NCBI RefSeq assembly: GCF_026625885.1
Contig: NZ_CP113068.1
Span: forward strand, 6,324,001-6,388,000
Direction of reading: 5' to 3'
From: Roseateles sp. SL47
GTDB lineage: Bacteria > Pseudomonadota > Gammaproteobacteria > Burkholderiales > Burkholderiaceae_C
DNA length: 64,000 bases
Part shown: one piece after another, positions 1 to 11,937 of the stretch
Numbering within the stretch: position 1 is the stretch's first letter
Layout of the letters: each line of letters starts with the position of its first letter
Program-made: the position numbers and the translations under genes
The notes under the pieces: generated by a model
What the model saw: only the letters and a program-made list of their open reading frames with translations
What the model was told of the DNA's origin: nothing
Database searches by the model: none

Positions 1-2
1 AC

Positions 3-719
3 GAATCCGCTCTGTTTGCCGGCGATCTGGCCCGGATGTACATGCGTTTCGCCGAGAGCCAGGGCTGGCGCCACGAAGTCCTGTCGTCCCATGAATCCGA
101 CCTGGGCGGCTACAAGGAACTGGTGCTCCGGCTGGAAGGGGACGGTGTTTATGGCCGGCTCAAGTTCGAGTCGGGCGGTCACCGCGTGCAGCGTGTCCCT
201 GCCACCGAATCCCAGGGACGCATCCACACCAGCGCCTGCACGGTCGCGGTGATGGCCGAGCCGGACGAAGCCGAAGAGATCCAGCTCAACCCCGCCGATC
301 TGCGCATCGACACCTTCCGGGCCAGCGGCGCGGGGGGGCAGCACGTCAACAAGACCGACAGCGCCATCCGCATCACCCACCTGCCCACCGGCCTGGTGGC
401 CGAATGCCAGGACGACCGCAGCCAACACCGCAACAAGGCCAAGGCCATGGCCGTGCTCGCAGCCCGCCTGCGGGACAAGGACCGCAGCGAACGCGCCGTC
501 AAGGAAGCCGCGCAACGCAAGAGCCTGATCGGCAGCGGCGACCGCAGTGACCGCATCCGCACCTACAACTTCCCGCAGGGGCGGCTGACCGATCACCGCA
601 TCAACCTCACCCTCTACAAGCTGGGGGCCATCATGGACGGAGACCTGGAAGACGTGATCCAGGGGCTGCAACAGGCTCAGGCGGCAGAGCAACTGGCGGC
701 TTTGGAAGGACGGGCATGA
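3..719 (+). CDS. prfA: Peptide chain release factor 1, C-terminal part (5' end outside window)
   Basis: Release factor 1 recognises UAA and UAG stop codons in the ribosomal A site and triggers hydrolysis of peptidyl-tRNA. The frame is already open at the left edge, so about the first third of the protein is missing; the first visible residues read [16 protein letters not shown], typical of the RF1 core. The catalytic GGQ motif is present in [16 protein letters not shown], and the conserved QHRNKAKAM stretch and the [18 protein letters not shown] segment follow. The stop codon overlaps the start of prmC (ATGA), which couples the release factor to the enzyme that methylates its GGQ glutamine. 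Confidence 0.97.
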   Translation, partial: ESALFAGDLARMYMRFAESQGWRHEVLSSHESDLGGYKELVLRLEGDGVYGRLKFESGGHRVQRVPATESQGRIHTSACTVAVMAEPDEAEEIQLNPADLRIDTFRASGAGGQHVNKTDSAIRITHLPTGLVAECQDDRSQHRNKAKAMAVLAARLRDKDRSERAVKEAAQRKSLIGSGDRSDRIRTYNFPQGRLTDHRINLTLYKLGAIMDGDLEDVIQGLQQAQAAEQLAALEGRA

Positions 720-1555
720 CGCCCCTCAAAGCGCCAGTCACCGTCGCGGAGGCCCTGCGCCACGCCGCCAGCGCCGGCCTGCCCCGGGCGGAAGCCCAAT
801 ACCTGCTGCAAGCCGTGCTGGACTGCACCCGCAGTTGGCTCATCGCCCATGACACCGACCTGCTGAGCGACACCCAGCAGCAGCGCTTCCAGGACTGGCT
901 GTCCCAACGGCTGGACGACGTACCGCTGGCCTATCTGGTGGGCGAAAAGGAATTCTTCGGCTTGCGGCTGCAGGTGACGCCAGACACCCTGGTGCCCCGC
1001 CCCGACACCGAGGTGCTGGTGCAGTGGGCACTGGAGCAGCTGCAGGGCCTGACCGCCCCGCGCGTGGTGGATCTGGGCACCGGCAGCGGCGCGATTGCCC
1101 TGGCGCTGGCCTCGCAGCGGCCGGATGCAAACGTCCACATGGTGGATGTCAGCCCCGGCGCGCTGGCGGTGGCCAGCGGCAATGCGCAACGGCTGGGTTT
1201 GACGGTACACGCCCATCTCGGCAGCTGGTTCCAGCCCCTGGAAGGGCAGGCGCCGTTTGATCTGATCGTCAGCAACCCACCCTATGTGGCGGGAAACGAT
1301 CACCATCTTCGCGCATTACGTCACGAACCCCGCTCCGCGCTCACACCAGGAGGTAACGGCCTGAGCGACATCGCCCACTTGACAAAACAAGCGCCGGCCT
1401 GGCTGAAACCAGGTGCCTGGCTCTTGATGGAACATGGCTGGGACCAAGCCGAATCTGTGGCGTCCTTGCTGCATGAACAGGGTTTCAGGGACGTGTCCCT
1501 GCGCCGTGATCTGGGTGACCAGCCCCGGGCCAGCGGCGGCCGGTGGGCGGGCTGA
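716..1555 (+). CDS. prmC: Release factor glutamine N5-methyltransferase
   Basis: PrmC (HemK) transfers a methyl group from S-adenosylmethionine to the glutamine of the GGQ loop in release factors 1 and 2, in the cytosol. At 279 residues it has the usual family length. The N-terminal helical release-factor-binding domain covers about residues 1-80. The Rossmann methyltransferase domain carries the SAM motif [15 protein letters not shown] (about residues 117-131) and the substrate-amide-binding NPPY motif in VSNPPYVAG (about residue 185). The start codon overlaps the prfA stop, an arrangement very common in bacteria. The assignment is secure. Confidence 0.97.
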   Translation: MTPLKAPVTVAEALRHAASAGLPRAEAQYLLQAVLDCTRSWLIAHDTDLLSDTQQQRFQDWLSQRLDDVPLAYLVGEKEFFGLRLQVTPDTLVPRPDTEVLVQWALEQLQGLTAPRVVDLGTGSGAIALALASQRPDANVHMVDVSPGALAVASGNAQRLGLTVHAHLGSWFQPLEGQAPFDLIVSNPPYVAGNDHHLRALRHEPRSALTPGGNGLSDIAHLTKQAPAWLKPGAWLLMEHGWDQAESVASLLHEQGFRDVSLRRDLGDQPRASGGRWAG

Positions 1556-1742
1556 GGCCACAGCGGTGCAGCCTGCAACCAACACTGCGGCCCGCCAGCC
1601 GCCCCAATGTGTCAGAAGCCGTAGCCAAAACTGCAACAGGCGACGAATCCCCTTTCAACTCAGGCTACACAAGCCGGGGACCACCGCGTAGCATGGTTTC
1701 TATCGGGCTCGGCATGGGTCGAGCCGGACTGGGAGACCTCCA

Positions 1743-2432
1743 ATGCGCGCCGCCCCTCTGCTCCTGCGCCTGGCCTTGGTCCTGGCCGGTGCAACCTCGG
1801 CCGGTTCCGTACTGGCTCAGCAGGGCCTGCAATTGAAATCGAATGCCTACACGCAAGGGTATGCGAATGCCTATGGCCAGGGCCTCGGCCGCGGCATGGA
1901 TGACGCCAGCGGTAGCGCGGGGCCCCGTCCCAGCGCCTGGCAAGCCCGCGTGCAACTGAACCAGTCCCAGGACAATCCCAACGGCAGCTACGACGCCCGC
2001 AACGGCAGCCGCATCCTGAGCGCCAACCTGCTGGGTGACTATTACCTCACCGGTTCCGGCCTCGGCCGCGGCACCCGGGGCGGCCTGCGTGCCACCGGCG
2101 GTTTGCTGGTGGGCCCACTCTCCCTGGTGCAAAGCAGCTCCGGGCTGGCCCTGGGCGGTGGCGCGAGCCTCACCCCTTATCTCTCCGTCGGCCAGCGCAG
2201 CCTCAGCCTGCTGACCGCTGCCGAGCGCGAGCCCAGCCTTTCCATGTCCTATCTGGGGGTTGGCTACACCAGCTATTCGCTGCGCGGCGGCTGGGGCTTC
2301 AGCGCCGACCTGGGCATGCTGGCCAACGGCGCCCCCGGCCTGCGCCTGGGCAACAACGCCCCGCTGGACGAGACGGGCCGCGACGCGCGGTTCAAGCCGG
2401 TGTTGCAGTTCGGCGTCAGCTACAGCTTCTGA
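1743..2432 (+). CDS. Exported protein of unknown function, possible outer-membrane beta-barrel
   Basis: I do not recognise a family. The 229-residue product starts with a clear signal peptide: MRAAPLLLRLALVLAGATSAG, with likely cleavage after VLA before QQGLQL. The mature part is rich in Gly, Ser, Leu and Tyr, has many alternating short strands (for example the LGVGYTSYSLRGGWGF region), has no cysteine, and ends in a C-terminal phenylalanine (QFGVSYSF). A terminal aromatic residue is typical of outer-membrane barrels recognised by BamA. The gene stands alone between prmC and grxD, about 190 bp downstream of prmC. Barrel topology is inferred from composition and the terminal Phe only. Confidence 0.75.
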   Translation: MRAAPLLLRLALVLAGATSAGSVLAQQGLQLKSNAYTQGYANAYGQGLGRGMDDASGSAGPRPSAWQARVQLNQSQDNPNGSYDARNGSRILSANLLGDYYLTGSGLGRGTRGGLRATGGLLVGPLSLVQSSSGLALGGGASLTPYLSVGQRSLSLLTAAEREPSLSMSYLGVGYTSYSLRGGWGFSADLGMLANGAPGLRLGNNAPLDETGRDARFKPVLQFGVSYSF

Positions 2433-2556
2433 GGGTGGATGGCCGCCTGGCGGCCTCTCAATGACCTGGGCGCGCACGGTCTTGACGCGTGGTCGATAAT
2501 CCTGCGATCGAGCCCATGGGCCTCGCGGGCCCACGCATTCAAGAAAGGATTCCCAG

Positions 2557-2871
2557 ATGAGCGACGTTCAACAACGCATTGATGACCTGGTCAAGAACAA
2601 CCGGGTCATGCTGTTCATGAAGGGTACCGCTCAGTTCCCGATGTGCGGCTTCTCCGGCCGTGCCATTCAGATCCTGAAGGCCAGCGGCGCCGCCGACCTG
2701 AAGACCTTCAACGTGCTGGAAGACGAAGCCGTGCGCCAGGGCATCAAGGAATATGCCAACTGGCCGACCATTCCCCAGCTCTACATCGGCGGCGAATTCG
2801 TCGGCGGTTCGGACATCATGATGGAGATGTACGAGAGCGGCGAGCTGCAACAGCTGCTGGCCAAGGCCTGA
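2557..2871 (+). CDS. grxD: Monothiol glutaredoxin (Grx4 family)
   Basis: Monothiol glutaredoxins of the Grx4 family bind and pass on [2Fe-2S] clusters together with glutathione and BolA-like partners. The 104-residue protein has the signature active site CGFS (MCGFSGRAIQIL) and the glutathione-binding WPTIPQLYIGGEFVGGSDI segment, both standard for the family. An AAGAAAGGA ribosome-binding site sits 7-10 bases before the ATG. ubiX starts 6 bases downstream, so the two are probably co-transcribed. Confidence 0.97.
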   Translation: MSDVQQRIDDLVKNNRVMLFMKGTAQFPMCGFSGRAIQILKASGAADLKTFNVLEDEAVRQGIKEYANWPTIPQLYIGGEFVGGSDIMMEMYESGELQQLLAKA

Positions 2872-2876
2872 ACGCG

Positions 2877-3473
2877 ATGACACCGGCCGGCCACGCCGCG
2901 CCAGCCCCCCGCCCCCGCCTGGTGGTGGGCATCACCGGCGCCACCGGCGCTGCTTATGGGCTGCAGTTGCTGCGCCGGGCTCGGGCGCTGGGTGCGGAGA
3001 CACATCTGATCCTGAGCCCTGCCGGGGTGCTGAACGCCCATCATGAACTGGGCCTCAACCGCGACGCGCTGGAACGGGAGGCCGACCGGGCCTATGCGCC
3101 GGGCGATGTGGGCGCCTGCGTGGCCAGCGGCAGCTTCTCCACCGCCGCGATGGTGGTGGCGCCCTGCTCCATGCGCACGCTGGCTGCGATTGCCCACGGG
3201 CTCTCCGACAACCTCATGACCCGCGCGGCCGATGTGACATTGAAAGAGCGCCGCCGGCTGATCCTGATGGTCCGGGAGACGCCGTTCAACCTGGCGCATC
3301 TGCGCAACATGACGGCAGTGACCGAGATGGGCGGCATCATCTTCCCGCCGCTGCCGGCGCTGTATCTGAAACCAGCGTCCATCGACGAGATGGTGGCGGA
3401 GACGGTGGAACGGGTGCTGGAGCTGTCTCAACTGCCGGGGGCCACGCCCCAGGCCTGGAATGGGCTGAAGTAA
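2877..3473 (+). CDS. ubiX: Flavin prenyltransferase
   Basis: UbiX joins dimethylallyl phosphate to FMN to make prenylated FMN, the cofactor of the UbiD decarboxylase in ubiquinone biosynthesis. The 198-residue product shows the N-terminal nucleotide-binding motif VVGITGATGAAYGLQLLR, the central SGSFSTAAMVVAPCSMRTLAAIAHG segment lining the FMN and prenyl site, and the LIVRE-like LILMVRETPFN segment. The frame is open further upstream into grxD, but the ATG at 2877 is preferred because it gives the standard N-terminus and lies just after the grxD stop. Confidence 0.95.
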   Translation: MTPAGHAAPAPRPRLVVGITGATGAAYGLQLLRRARALGAETHLILSPAGVLNAHHELGLNRDALEREADRAYAPGDVGACVASGSFSTAAMVVAPCSMRTLAAIAHGLSDNLMTRAADVTLKERRRLILMVRETPFNLAHLRNMTAVTEMGGIIFPPLPALYLKPASIDEMVAETVERVLELSQLPGATPQAWNGLK

Positions 3474-3558
3474 GCAGGACTCCTGCGCCCGCCTGGCGGC
3501 GGCCAGACTGCTGCTGGCGCTGCTTGCGCTGCTTCCGATTTCATGCGCCCGCAGCCCC

Positions 3559-4239
3559 TCAGCCCGGCGGCAACCACCGCTTGCGGGCGCCGAACACCAG
3601 GTCCGGATATTCCCGTTTGCCCCGGCTGCCGTTATAGCGGCCCAAGGCCAGGAACAGGTCGCCGTTTTCCCGGTCCAGGTAGTGGCGCATGATCACGCAG
3701 CCGAATCGCAGGTTGGTCTGCATGTGGAACAGGCGCGAGGCTTGGCCGTCCCCAATCAGACGGGTCCAGAACGGCATCACCTGCATGTAGCCCCGGGCGC
3801 CCGCCACGCTGATGGCGTATTTGCGGAAGCCGCTTTCCACCTGAATCAACCCCAGCACCAAGGCGGGCTCCAGCCCGGCGCGGGTGCTTTCGTACCAGAC
3901 GGTCTCCAGAAACTCGATGCGGGTCTGGGCCTCGGCCTTCTGGCGCTTGAGCCGCTCGCTCATTTCCCCCAGCCAACGCAGATAGACCAGGCGCGGTTCG
4001 ATGCTTTCGAAATGCGGCTTCGGGGGCGCGTCATAGGCAATGGCGGCGGACAGGACCGAACGCACCGCATCGGCCAAGGGCTCTTCCACTTGAGCACCGG
4101 CCCAGGCCGGGCGCGGCATGCCGCCCAGGCCCGCCATCAGGGCAGCGGCACCGCCGCCCAACAGCAGCCGACGTCGAGACGTCGGCGCCCCATCGGGGGA
4201 CCAGATCGGAACAGAGGGAGATCGGGACACAGGCTTCAT
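3559..4239 (-). CDS. Lytic transglycosylase (SLT domain) with Tat-like signal
   Basis: A soluble-lytic-transglycosylase-like murein hydrolase that would cleave between MurNAc and GlcNAc in the periplasm. Residues 1-47 form a signal with a twin-arginine-like block (TSRRRLLLGGGAAALMAG) and a probable cut after PAWA. The catalytic domain has the family pattern LVLGLIQVESGFRKYAISVAG with the acid Glu in QVESGF, followed by GARGYMQVMPFW. At 226 residues it is a compact single-domain member. It starts 4 bases after the stop of the DUF418 gene, so it is the last gene of a proS operon. Tat rather than Sec export is inferred from the RRR motif. Confidence 0.9.
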   Translation of the reverse strand: MKPVSRSPSVPIWSPDGAPTSRRRLLLGGGAAALMAGLGGMPRPAWAGAQVEEPLADAVRSVLSAAIAYDAPPKPHFESIEPRLVYLRWLGEMSERLKRQKAEAQTRIEFLETVWYESTRAGLEPALVLGLIQVESGFRKYAISVAGARGYMQVMPFWTRLIGDGQASRLFHMQTNLRFGCVIMRHYLDRENGDLFLALGRYNGSRGKREYPDLVFGARKRWLPPG

Positions 4240-4243
4240 GAAT

Positions 4244-5350
4244 TCAACGGGACATCCAGGCTTCCAGCGGCAGACGCCGCGAGCCCAGCTTGTGTGCCAG
4301 CATCAGGCCGGCGCCCCAATACAGCAGCGCCAGCAATAGCGAGACAGCGGTGCCCGGCTGCCACGCCAGGCCGGCTCCACTGAACAGCAGCAGGCTCAAC
4401 ACCGAACTGCCGATGTAGAGCGTCAGCGTATGGCGGCCCATCGGGGCCAACAGCCGCAGCCAGTCGGGCCGGCGGTGCAAGGTGAGCACCAGCGCGGGCA
4501 CCACCGCGCTGAGCAGCAGCAGCGTGGGGTAAAGATAAGCGATGGCGAAGCGACTGGTGTCGCGGACATCGCCCACCAACAATCCAGGCCACAGCAGCGT
4601 GACACCCACCACATTCAGCAGCAGGGCCGGCAGCCACCACCGCCGAGCCCAGTTCGCCAGCATCGGTCGCCAGCGCGGATGCGAGAACAGCCGAAGCCTG
4701 CCCGCCATCAGCCCCAACGTCATCAGCAGCAGCGGAAGCGGCAGGCCCAGGATCAGGACCATCAACAGGGTGAGCAGGTAGTGGCCGGCATTGCGGAGGA
4801 CCCAGTGCCCCCACGGGGCCGGCAGGCTGAGCGACGGGGAGGACGGCCCGCCCAACGGCAACTGGGACAGCATCACCGCCAACAGCAGGATCAGCACATT
4901 CAGCGCCACCACCACTCGCAGCCGCACGCGCAGGTCTCGCATGCTGCGGGCCATCCAGCCCAGCATCAGCCAGCCGCAGGCGGCATAAGTGGTGAGGATG
5001 TCGCCCATGTAGAGCAGGCAGCCGTGCAGCAGGCCCAGCAGGGCCATGCGCTGCAGCCGCTGGCGGCGGTGGGTCAAAGCACCGTCCGACTGCGAACGCT
5101 GCGACAGCGCCTGGCTGTAGCCAAACAAAAAGGCCAGCAGGCTGATGCCCTTGCCGGCCACCAGCGCATACAGCAGCCAGGAAAGGCTCTGGGCCAGCAG
5201 TGAATCGGCCGGCGCGGGCGCACTCAACGGTCCGCCGTCCGGCAGGGCCGCATAACCCACCCAGTTCACCACCACCACTGGCATCAAGGCGATGGCACGC
5301 AAAGCGTCCACCACCGCAACGCGGGGGGATGGCGAAGCCGCCAGAGTCAC
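4244..5350 (-). CDS. DUF418 family integral membrane protein (YeiB-like)
   Basis: A 368-residue membrane protein with about ten hydrophobic segments, an N-terminal [20 protein letters not shown] motif and a C-terminal [21 protein letters not shown] segment, as in the DUF418/YeiB family. It ends with the short LPLEAWMSR tail typical of DUF418 proteins. The biochemical role of the family is not established. The start is GTG and overlaps the proS stop (GTGA), so translation is coupled. The lytic transglycosylase gene follows 4 bases later, which hints at an envelope role; that link is inference only. Confidence 0.88.
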   Translation of the reverse strand: MTLAASPSPRVAVVDALRAIALMPVVVVNWVGYAALPDGGPLSAPAPADSLLAQSLSWLLYALVAGKGISLLAFLFGYSQALSQRSQSDGALTHRRQRLQRMALLGLLHGCLLYMGDILTTYAACGWLMLGWMARSMRDLRVRLRVVVALNVLILLLAVMLSQLPLGGPSSPSLSLPAPWGHWVLRNAGHYLLTLLMVLILGLPLPLLLMTLGLMAGRLRLFSHPRWRPMLANWARRWWLPALLLNVVGVTLLWPGLLVGDVRDTSRFAIAYLYPTLLLLSAVVPALVLTLHRRPDWLRLLAPMGRHTLTLYIGSSVLSLLLFSGAGLAWQPGTAVSLLLALLYWGAGLMLAHKLGSRRLPLEAWMSR

Positions 5351-7101
5351 TTCAGACGCTGCTGCAGATGCGTGACCACGTCGGCCAGCGCCAGCTTGGT
5401 AGCGGCCGGCTCACGACGGCCCTGGTATTCCACCTGGCCTTCTTTCAGGCCCCGGTCGGAAATCACCACGCGGTGCGGCACGCCCACCAGTTCCCAGTCG
5501 GCGAACATCGCGCCCGGGCGCTCGCCACGGTCGTCCAGCAGCACATCCACGCCCAAGTCCAGCAGGTCCTGGTAGAGCTGGTGCGCGGCGGTCTTGACCT
5601 CGTCGCTGCGGTCCATGCCGATGGGGCAGACCACCACGGTGAACGGCGCAATCGCGTCCGGCCAGATGATGCCGCGCTCATCATGGTTCTGCTCGATGGC
5701 CGCCCCCAGGATGCGGGTGACGCCGATGCCGTAGCAGCCCATTTCCATCAGCTGCGGCTTGCCGTTTTCGTCGAGGTAGGTGGCATTCATCGCGGCGGAA
5801 TACTTGGTGCCGAGATAGAACACATGGCCCACTTCGATGCCGCGCTGGATGGCCAGCACGCCCTTGCCGTCCGGCGAGGGGTCGCCAGCAACCACGTTGC
5901 GGATGTCGGCCACCACATCGGGCTCGGGCAGGTCACGCCCCCAGTTCACGCCGGTGTAGTGGGCATCCGCCTCGTTGGCGCCGCAGACAAAGTCGGCCAT
6001 CAGGGCGACAGTGCGGTCCGCCACGATCTTGACGCTGCCGTCGCCTTCGCGCTTGAGTCCGATCGGGCCCAGGTAACCGGGCTTGCTGCCGAAATGCTGC
6101 TCGATCTCGGAGACGGTGGCAAAGCGGAAGCCGCCCTTGAGCCCGTCCACCTTGCCGGCCTTGACTTCGTTGAGATCGTGATCACCGCGCACCAGCAGCA
6201 GCCAGACTTGCGTCTTCACCACTTCGCCGGCTTCATTGGTCTGGTCCGCCGCCAGCACCAGCGACTTGACGGTCTGCGTCAGCGGCAGTTGCAGCAGCTC
6301 GGCCACATCCGCGCAGGTGGACTTGCCCGGCGTGGGCGTCTTGGCGAGCGCCTGCGTGGCGGCCGCCCGGGCAGCCAGCAGCGGCAGCGCTTCGGCCAGC
6401 TCGATGTTGGCCGCGTAGGTGCCTTCGGGTGCGTAGATGATGGCGTCTTCGCCGGTCTCGGCGATGACCTGGAACTCATGCGAGCGGTCCCCCCCGATGG
6501 CGCCGGTGTCGGCGGCCACGGCGCGGTATTCCAGGCCCAGCCGCTCGAAGATGCGGCAGTAGGCCTGGTACATGTTCTCGTAGCTGCGGCCTGCGGATTC
6601 CACGTCACGGTCGAAGGAGTAGGCGTCCTTCATGGTGAACTCGCGGCCCCGCATCACACCGAAGCGGGGGCGGCGCTCGTCCCGGAACTTGGTCTGGATG
6701 TGATAGAAGTTTCGGGGCAGTTGCTTGTAGCTGCGCAGCTCCTGGCGGGCGATGTCGGTGATGACTTCTTCCGAGGTAGGCTGGATGATGAAGTCGCGGC
6801 CGTGGCGGTCTTTCACGCGCAGCAGCTCGGGGCCCATTTTGTCGAAGCGGCCCGTCTCCTGCCAGAGCTCGGCCGGCTGCACCACCGGCATCAGCAGCTC
6901 GATGGCGCCAGCGCGGTTCATCTCCGAACGGATGATGGCTTCCACCTTGCGGATGACCCGCAGCCCCATTGGCATGTAGTTGTACAGGCCAGCGCCCAGG
7001 CGCTTGATCATGCCGGCACGCATCATCAGCTTGTGGCTGGCGATTTCCGCGTCGGCGGGGGCTTCCTTGAGGGTGGAGATAAAAAACTGGGAGGCTTTCA
7101 T
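5347..7101 (-). CDS. proS: Proline--tRNA ligase (bacterial type)
   Basis: This class II synthetase charges tRNA-Pro with proline. The 584-residue length fits the bacterial type with an inserted editing (INS) domain. Class II motifs are visible: motif 2 around [19 protein letters not shown], the TSEE stretch in [14 protein letters not shown], and motif 3 near [20 protein letters not shown]. The insertion domain occupies about residues 225-385, and the anticodon-binding domain starts near [10 protein letters not shown]. It heads a minus-strand operon with the DUF418 protein and the lytic transglycosylase, and is divergent from rppH. Confidence 0.97.
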   Translation of the reverse strand: MKASQFFISTLKEAPADAEIASHKLMMRAGMIKRLGAGLYNYMPMGLRVIRKVEAIIRSEMNRAGAIELLMPVVQPAELWQETGRFDKMGPELLRVKDRHGRDFIIQPTSEEVITDIARQELRSYKQLPRNFYHIQTKFRDERRPRFGVMRGREFTMKDAYSFDRDVESAGRSYENMYQAYCRIFERLGLEYRAVAADTGAIGGDRSHEFQVIAETGEDAIIYAPEGTYAANIELAEALPLLAARAAATQALAKTPTPGKSTCADVAELLQLPLTQTVKSLVLAADQTNEAGEVVKTQVWLLLVRGDHDLNEVKAGKVDGLKGGFRFATVSEIEQHFGSKPGYLGPIGLKREGDGSVKIVADRTVALMADFVCGANEADAHYTGVNWGRDLPEPDVVADIRNVVAGDPSPDGKGVLAIQRGIEVGHVFYLGTKYSAAMNATYLDENGKPQLMEMGCYGIGVTRILGAAIEQNHDERGIIWPDAIAPFTVVVCPIGMDRSDEVKTAAHQLYQDLLDLGVDVLLDDRGERPGAMFADWELVGVPHRVVISDRGLKEGQVEYQGRREPAATKLALADVVTHLQQRLK

Positions 7102-7257
7102 GGGCTCGGGAGGGTCTGCGACCGCGCTCGGCCGGATCGACGGAAGGGCCCGTCGGCACGCGGGGAAAAAGAGCGGCAGGACTGAGGGTTAGCGACAATC
7201 GCCCCGGTTCTTTGCCCCGGTGCAATAATCGACTCAACGAATGATTTGAGGTTGATT

Positions 7258-7995
7258 ATGCTCGACCGTGAAGGCTTCCGGCCCAACGTCGGCATCATCC
7301 TGCTCAACCACAAGAACGAGGTGTTCTGGGGCAAGCGCATACGCACCCATTCTTGGCAGTTCCCTCAAGGGGGAATCAAGCATGGAGAAACGCCCGAGCA
7401 GGCGATGTTCAGAGAGCTGCATGAGGAAGTGGGCCTCACTGCAGACCATGTGCGCATCATTGCGCGCACCAGGGACTGGCTACGTTATGAAGTGCCAGAC
7501 CATTTCATCCGGCGGGACGCACGGGGGCACTATCGCGGGCAAAAGCAAATCTGGTTCCTGTTGCAGCTGACCGGCCGCGACAGCGATATGAACCTGCGTG
7601 CCACTGACCATCCGGAGTTTGATGCCTGGCGTTGGAATGAATATTGGGTGCCGCTGGAGGCGGTGATCGAGTTCAAGCGAGGCGTCTATCAGATGGCCCT
7701 GACCGAACTTGCACGCTTCCTGCCACGTCTGAATCATCACAACCGCTACCTGCGGGCTGGCATGCGCCCGCCTCCACGCGGCGACCGGCCAGATCGGCAT
7801 GAGCGGCATGACCACGCCAGCCGCGGCCACTTTGACGAGCACCACGGGCACGGGCACGGGCAGTTTCAGGACCCGCCTGCAGGGCCTGAGGTGGTCGGGC
7901 ACGCGACGGGGCCTGCGCCGGGCAGCGCCACGGCCACCCCCGAGAGCTCTGCCCTGCCACACGTCAACGGCTCTGAACCGCCCACAACCGACTGA
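7258..7995 (+). CDS. rppH: RNA pyrophosphohydrolase (Nudix) with His-rich tail
   Basis: RppH removes pyrophosphate from 5'-triphosphorylated RNA and so opens transcripts to RNase E decay. The N-terminus [17 protein letters not shown] and the Nudix box ([23 protein letters not shown], about residues 37-59) are canonical. The ATG at 7258 follows a GAGG ribosome-binding site and gives the standard N-terminus; a TTG twelve bases upstream is in frame but would bury that site. About the last 80 residues are a low-complexity tail rich in His, Pro, Gly and Arg (for example [13 protein letters not shown]), longer than in enterobacterial RppH. A terminator follows. Confidence 0.96.
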   Translation: MLDREGFRPNVGIILLNHKNEVFWGKRIRTHSWQFPQGGIKHGETPEQAMFRELHEEVGLTADHVRIIARTRDWLRYEVPDHFIRRDARGHYRGQKQIWFLLQLTGRDSDMNLRATDHPEFDAWRWNEYWVPLEAVIEFKRGVYQMALTELARFLPRLNHHNRYLRAGMRPPPRGDRPDRHERHDHASRGHFDEHHGHGHGQFQDPPAGPEVVGHATGPAPGSATATPESSALPHVNGSEPPTTD

Positions 7996-8019
7996 CACCG
8001 GACCGCCCCTCGAAAAGCA

Positions 8020-8059
8020 AAGAACCCGCCACTCCATCGGATTGGCGGGTTCTTTTTTT
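8020..8059 (+). terminator. Rho-independent terminator between rppH and proB
   Basis: A 12-bp perfect stem (AAGAACCCGCCA at 8020-8031 pairing with 8043-8054) with an 11-base loop is followed by a T run to 8059. It lies 25 bases after rppH. The opposite strand also reads into a T-rich stretch (TTCTTTGCTTTT), so it may serve convergent proB as well. Confidence 0.9.
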
Positions 8060-8090
8060 GAGGCTGCCCCTTGGAGGGGCGGGCGCGAGA

Positions 8091-10597
<2,507 letters not shown>

Positions 10598-10659
10598 TCA
10601 TGGTCCGACGCTCCCGCGCGGCCCGAGGTTTCACAAATCGCGCGGTGCGCATTCGTGAG

Positions 10660-10690
10660 AAAAACAAAAGCCCCGGGCAATGCCGGGGCT
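10660..10690 (-). terminator. Rho-independent terminator downstream of rpmA
   Basis: On the minus strand an 8-bp GC-rich stem (AGCCCCGG, 10690-10683 pairing with 10676-10669) with a six-base loop is followed by TTTTGTTTTT. It ends the rplU-rpmA transcript about 60 bases after the rpmA stop and separates it from obgE. Confidence 0.85.
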
Positions 10691-10751
10691 CTGGCGTTGC
10701 GCAGCGCCGGGACGAACCCGGCCACTGCACATCAGGAACTCAACAACAGAT

Positions 10752-11009
10752 TCAGACCGGCGTAACGACGACGGTGGAACGGTTGTTTTCGCCCTTGACG
10801 GTGAAGGACACTTCGCCGTCGATCAGCGCGAACAGCGTGTGGTCCTTGCCCATGCCCACGTTGGTGCCAGCGTGGAACTTGGTGCCACGTTGACGAACGA
10901 TGATGGAGCCGGCCGACACGGCCTGACCGCCATACACCTTCACGCCCAGCATCTTGGGCTTGGAGTCGCGGCCATTTCGTGTTGAGCCGCCGCCTTTTTT
11001 CTGTGCCAT
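10752..11009 (-). CDS. rpmA: 50S ribosomal protein L27
   Basis: L27 reaches with its N-terminal arm into the peptidyl-transferase centre of the 50S subunit. The 85-residue sequence begins [19 protein letters not shown] and continues with the [19 protein letters not shown] signature, of normal length. It starts 38 bases downstream of rplU with a clear AAGGAGTAATCC ribosome-binding region, and the two form the usual rplU-rpmA operon. Confidence 0.98.
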   Translation of the reverse strand: MAQKKGGGSTRNGRDSKPKMLGVKVYGGQAVSAGSIIVRQRGTKFHAGTNVGMGKDHTLFALIDGEVSFTVKGENNRSTVVVTPV

Positions 11010-11047
11010 GGATTACTCCTTAATGGTTGCGTGGATCAGCCGACGGA

Positions 11048-11359
11048 TCAGCCGTTCACCGCGCTGATTTCCAGCTCGGTGTAGGTCTGGCGATGGCCTT
11101 GGCTCTTCTTGTAGTGCTTACGACGGCGCAGCTTGAAGATGCGCACCTTGTCGTGCTTGCCATGAGCCACCACAGTGGCCTTCACGCTTGCGCCAGCAAC
11201 CAAGGGAGTCCCGATCTTCAGGTCGCCACCGTTACCCACGGCGAGCACCTGCTCGATCACGATCTCTTGGCCAACTTCCGCAGCAATCTGTTCTACCTTG
11301 ATCTTCTCGCCAGCAGCAACCTTGTATTGCTTGCCACCGGTTTTTATGACCGCGTACAT
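11048..11359 (-). CDS. rplU: 50S ribosomal protein L21
   Basis: L21 binds 23S rRNA in the large subunit. The product of 103 residues starts [14 protein letters not shown], the invariant family N-terminus, and ends with the basic [19 protein letters not shown] segment. An in-frame ATG 33 bases upstream exists, but the ATG at 11359 is chosen because it gives the conserved N-terminus and has an AAAGGG ribosome-binding site 6 bases before it. Confidence 0.98.
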   Translation of the reverse strand: MYAVIKTGGKQYKVAAGEKIKVEQIAAEVGQEIVIEQVLAVGNGGDLKIGTPLVAGASVKATVVAHGKHDKVRIFKLRRRKHYKKSQGHRQTYTELEISAVNG

Positions 11360-11937
11360 ATCAGCCCTTTCAACTAACAACTTTGACTTCACTCAACCAC
11401 CAGAATCGGCGGTTAGCGCTCCCAGTTCGCTGGCTCGGCATGGTTTTAGCCATGGCGCCAGGCTGCTGGTACTTTTTCTTCGCCAAAGAAAACACTCCGC
11501 CAAAAGCGCGGAAGCCGCAGATCCTAGCACAAGGGGTTTCCCGCAGGCAAGCCAAAGGCCCTGCAGGGGCGCAGGGCTGGGGCTTGGCGTCGGCTTTGCG
11601 GGTGTCACCGTGCGTCACCGGACAACACAGGGCGAAACTGGGCCACACAGGGCATCGGTAAACCGGCATGGAGGTCGCCGCTGCCGGACCCACGGGGCTG
11701 GAAGCGCTACCCAGCCCCGAAGCATTCGCGTGAATTTGTCACACCAAGGATTTGCCGGTGCCATGCCGAGTTCTGAGCGATGGTGCCACGAGGCCCTTTC
11801 CCTGCACTGACAACACCCGACCCTCGACGTGAAGGGTCGCGAGATCACGTCAACAAGCGTGCGAGAAACCGCACCCCTCCCCCGGCAAGTCGACAGGCCT
11901 TTCTATAATCCGCGTTCCCCCCTTTTGTGAGCCAAGA
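11360..11937. other. Divergent intergenic region rplU / ispB (no gene seen)
   Basis: About 580 bases without a convincing gene. It should contain the promoter and leader of the rplU operon (minus strand) and the promoter of ispB (plus strand). A short inverted repeat TTTTCTT/AAGAAAA (11474-11480 and 11486-11492, 5-base loop) lies about 115 bases upstream of rplU. Open frames here have poor composition and no family resemblance. Confidence 0.6.
11904..11909 (+). promoter_or_regulatory. Probable -10 element of the ispB promoter
   Basis: A perfect TATAAT hexamer lies 29 bases before the ispB start codon. No good -35 match is visible at 16-18 bases upstream, so only the -10 is proposed. Confidence 0.5.

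Noticed and set aside
5200..7185. Long open frame antisense to proS
   Set aside because: The GC-rich codon pattern of proS keeps the opposite frame open. The product is low-complexity, His/Gln/Gly-rich, with no family resemblance, and proS is certain.
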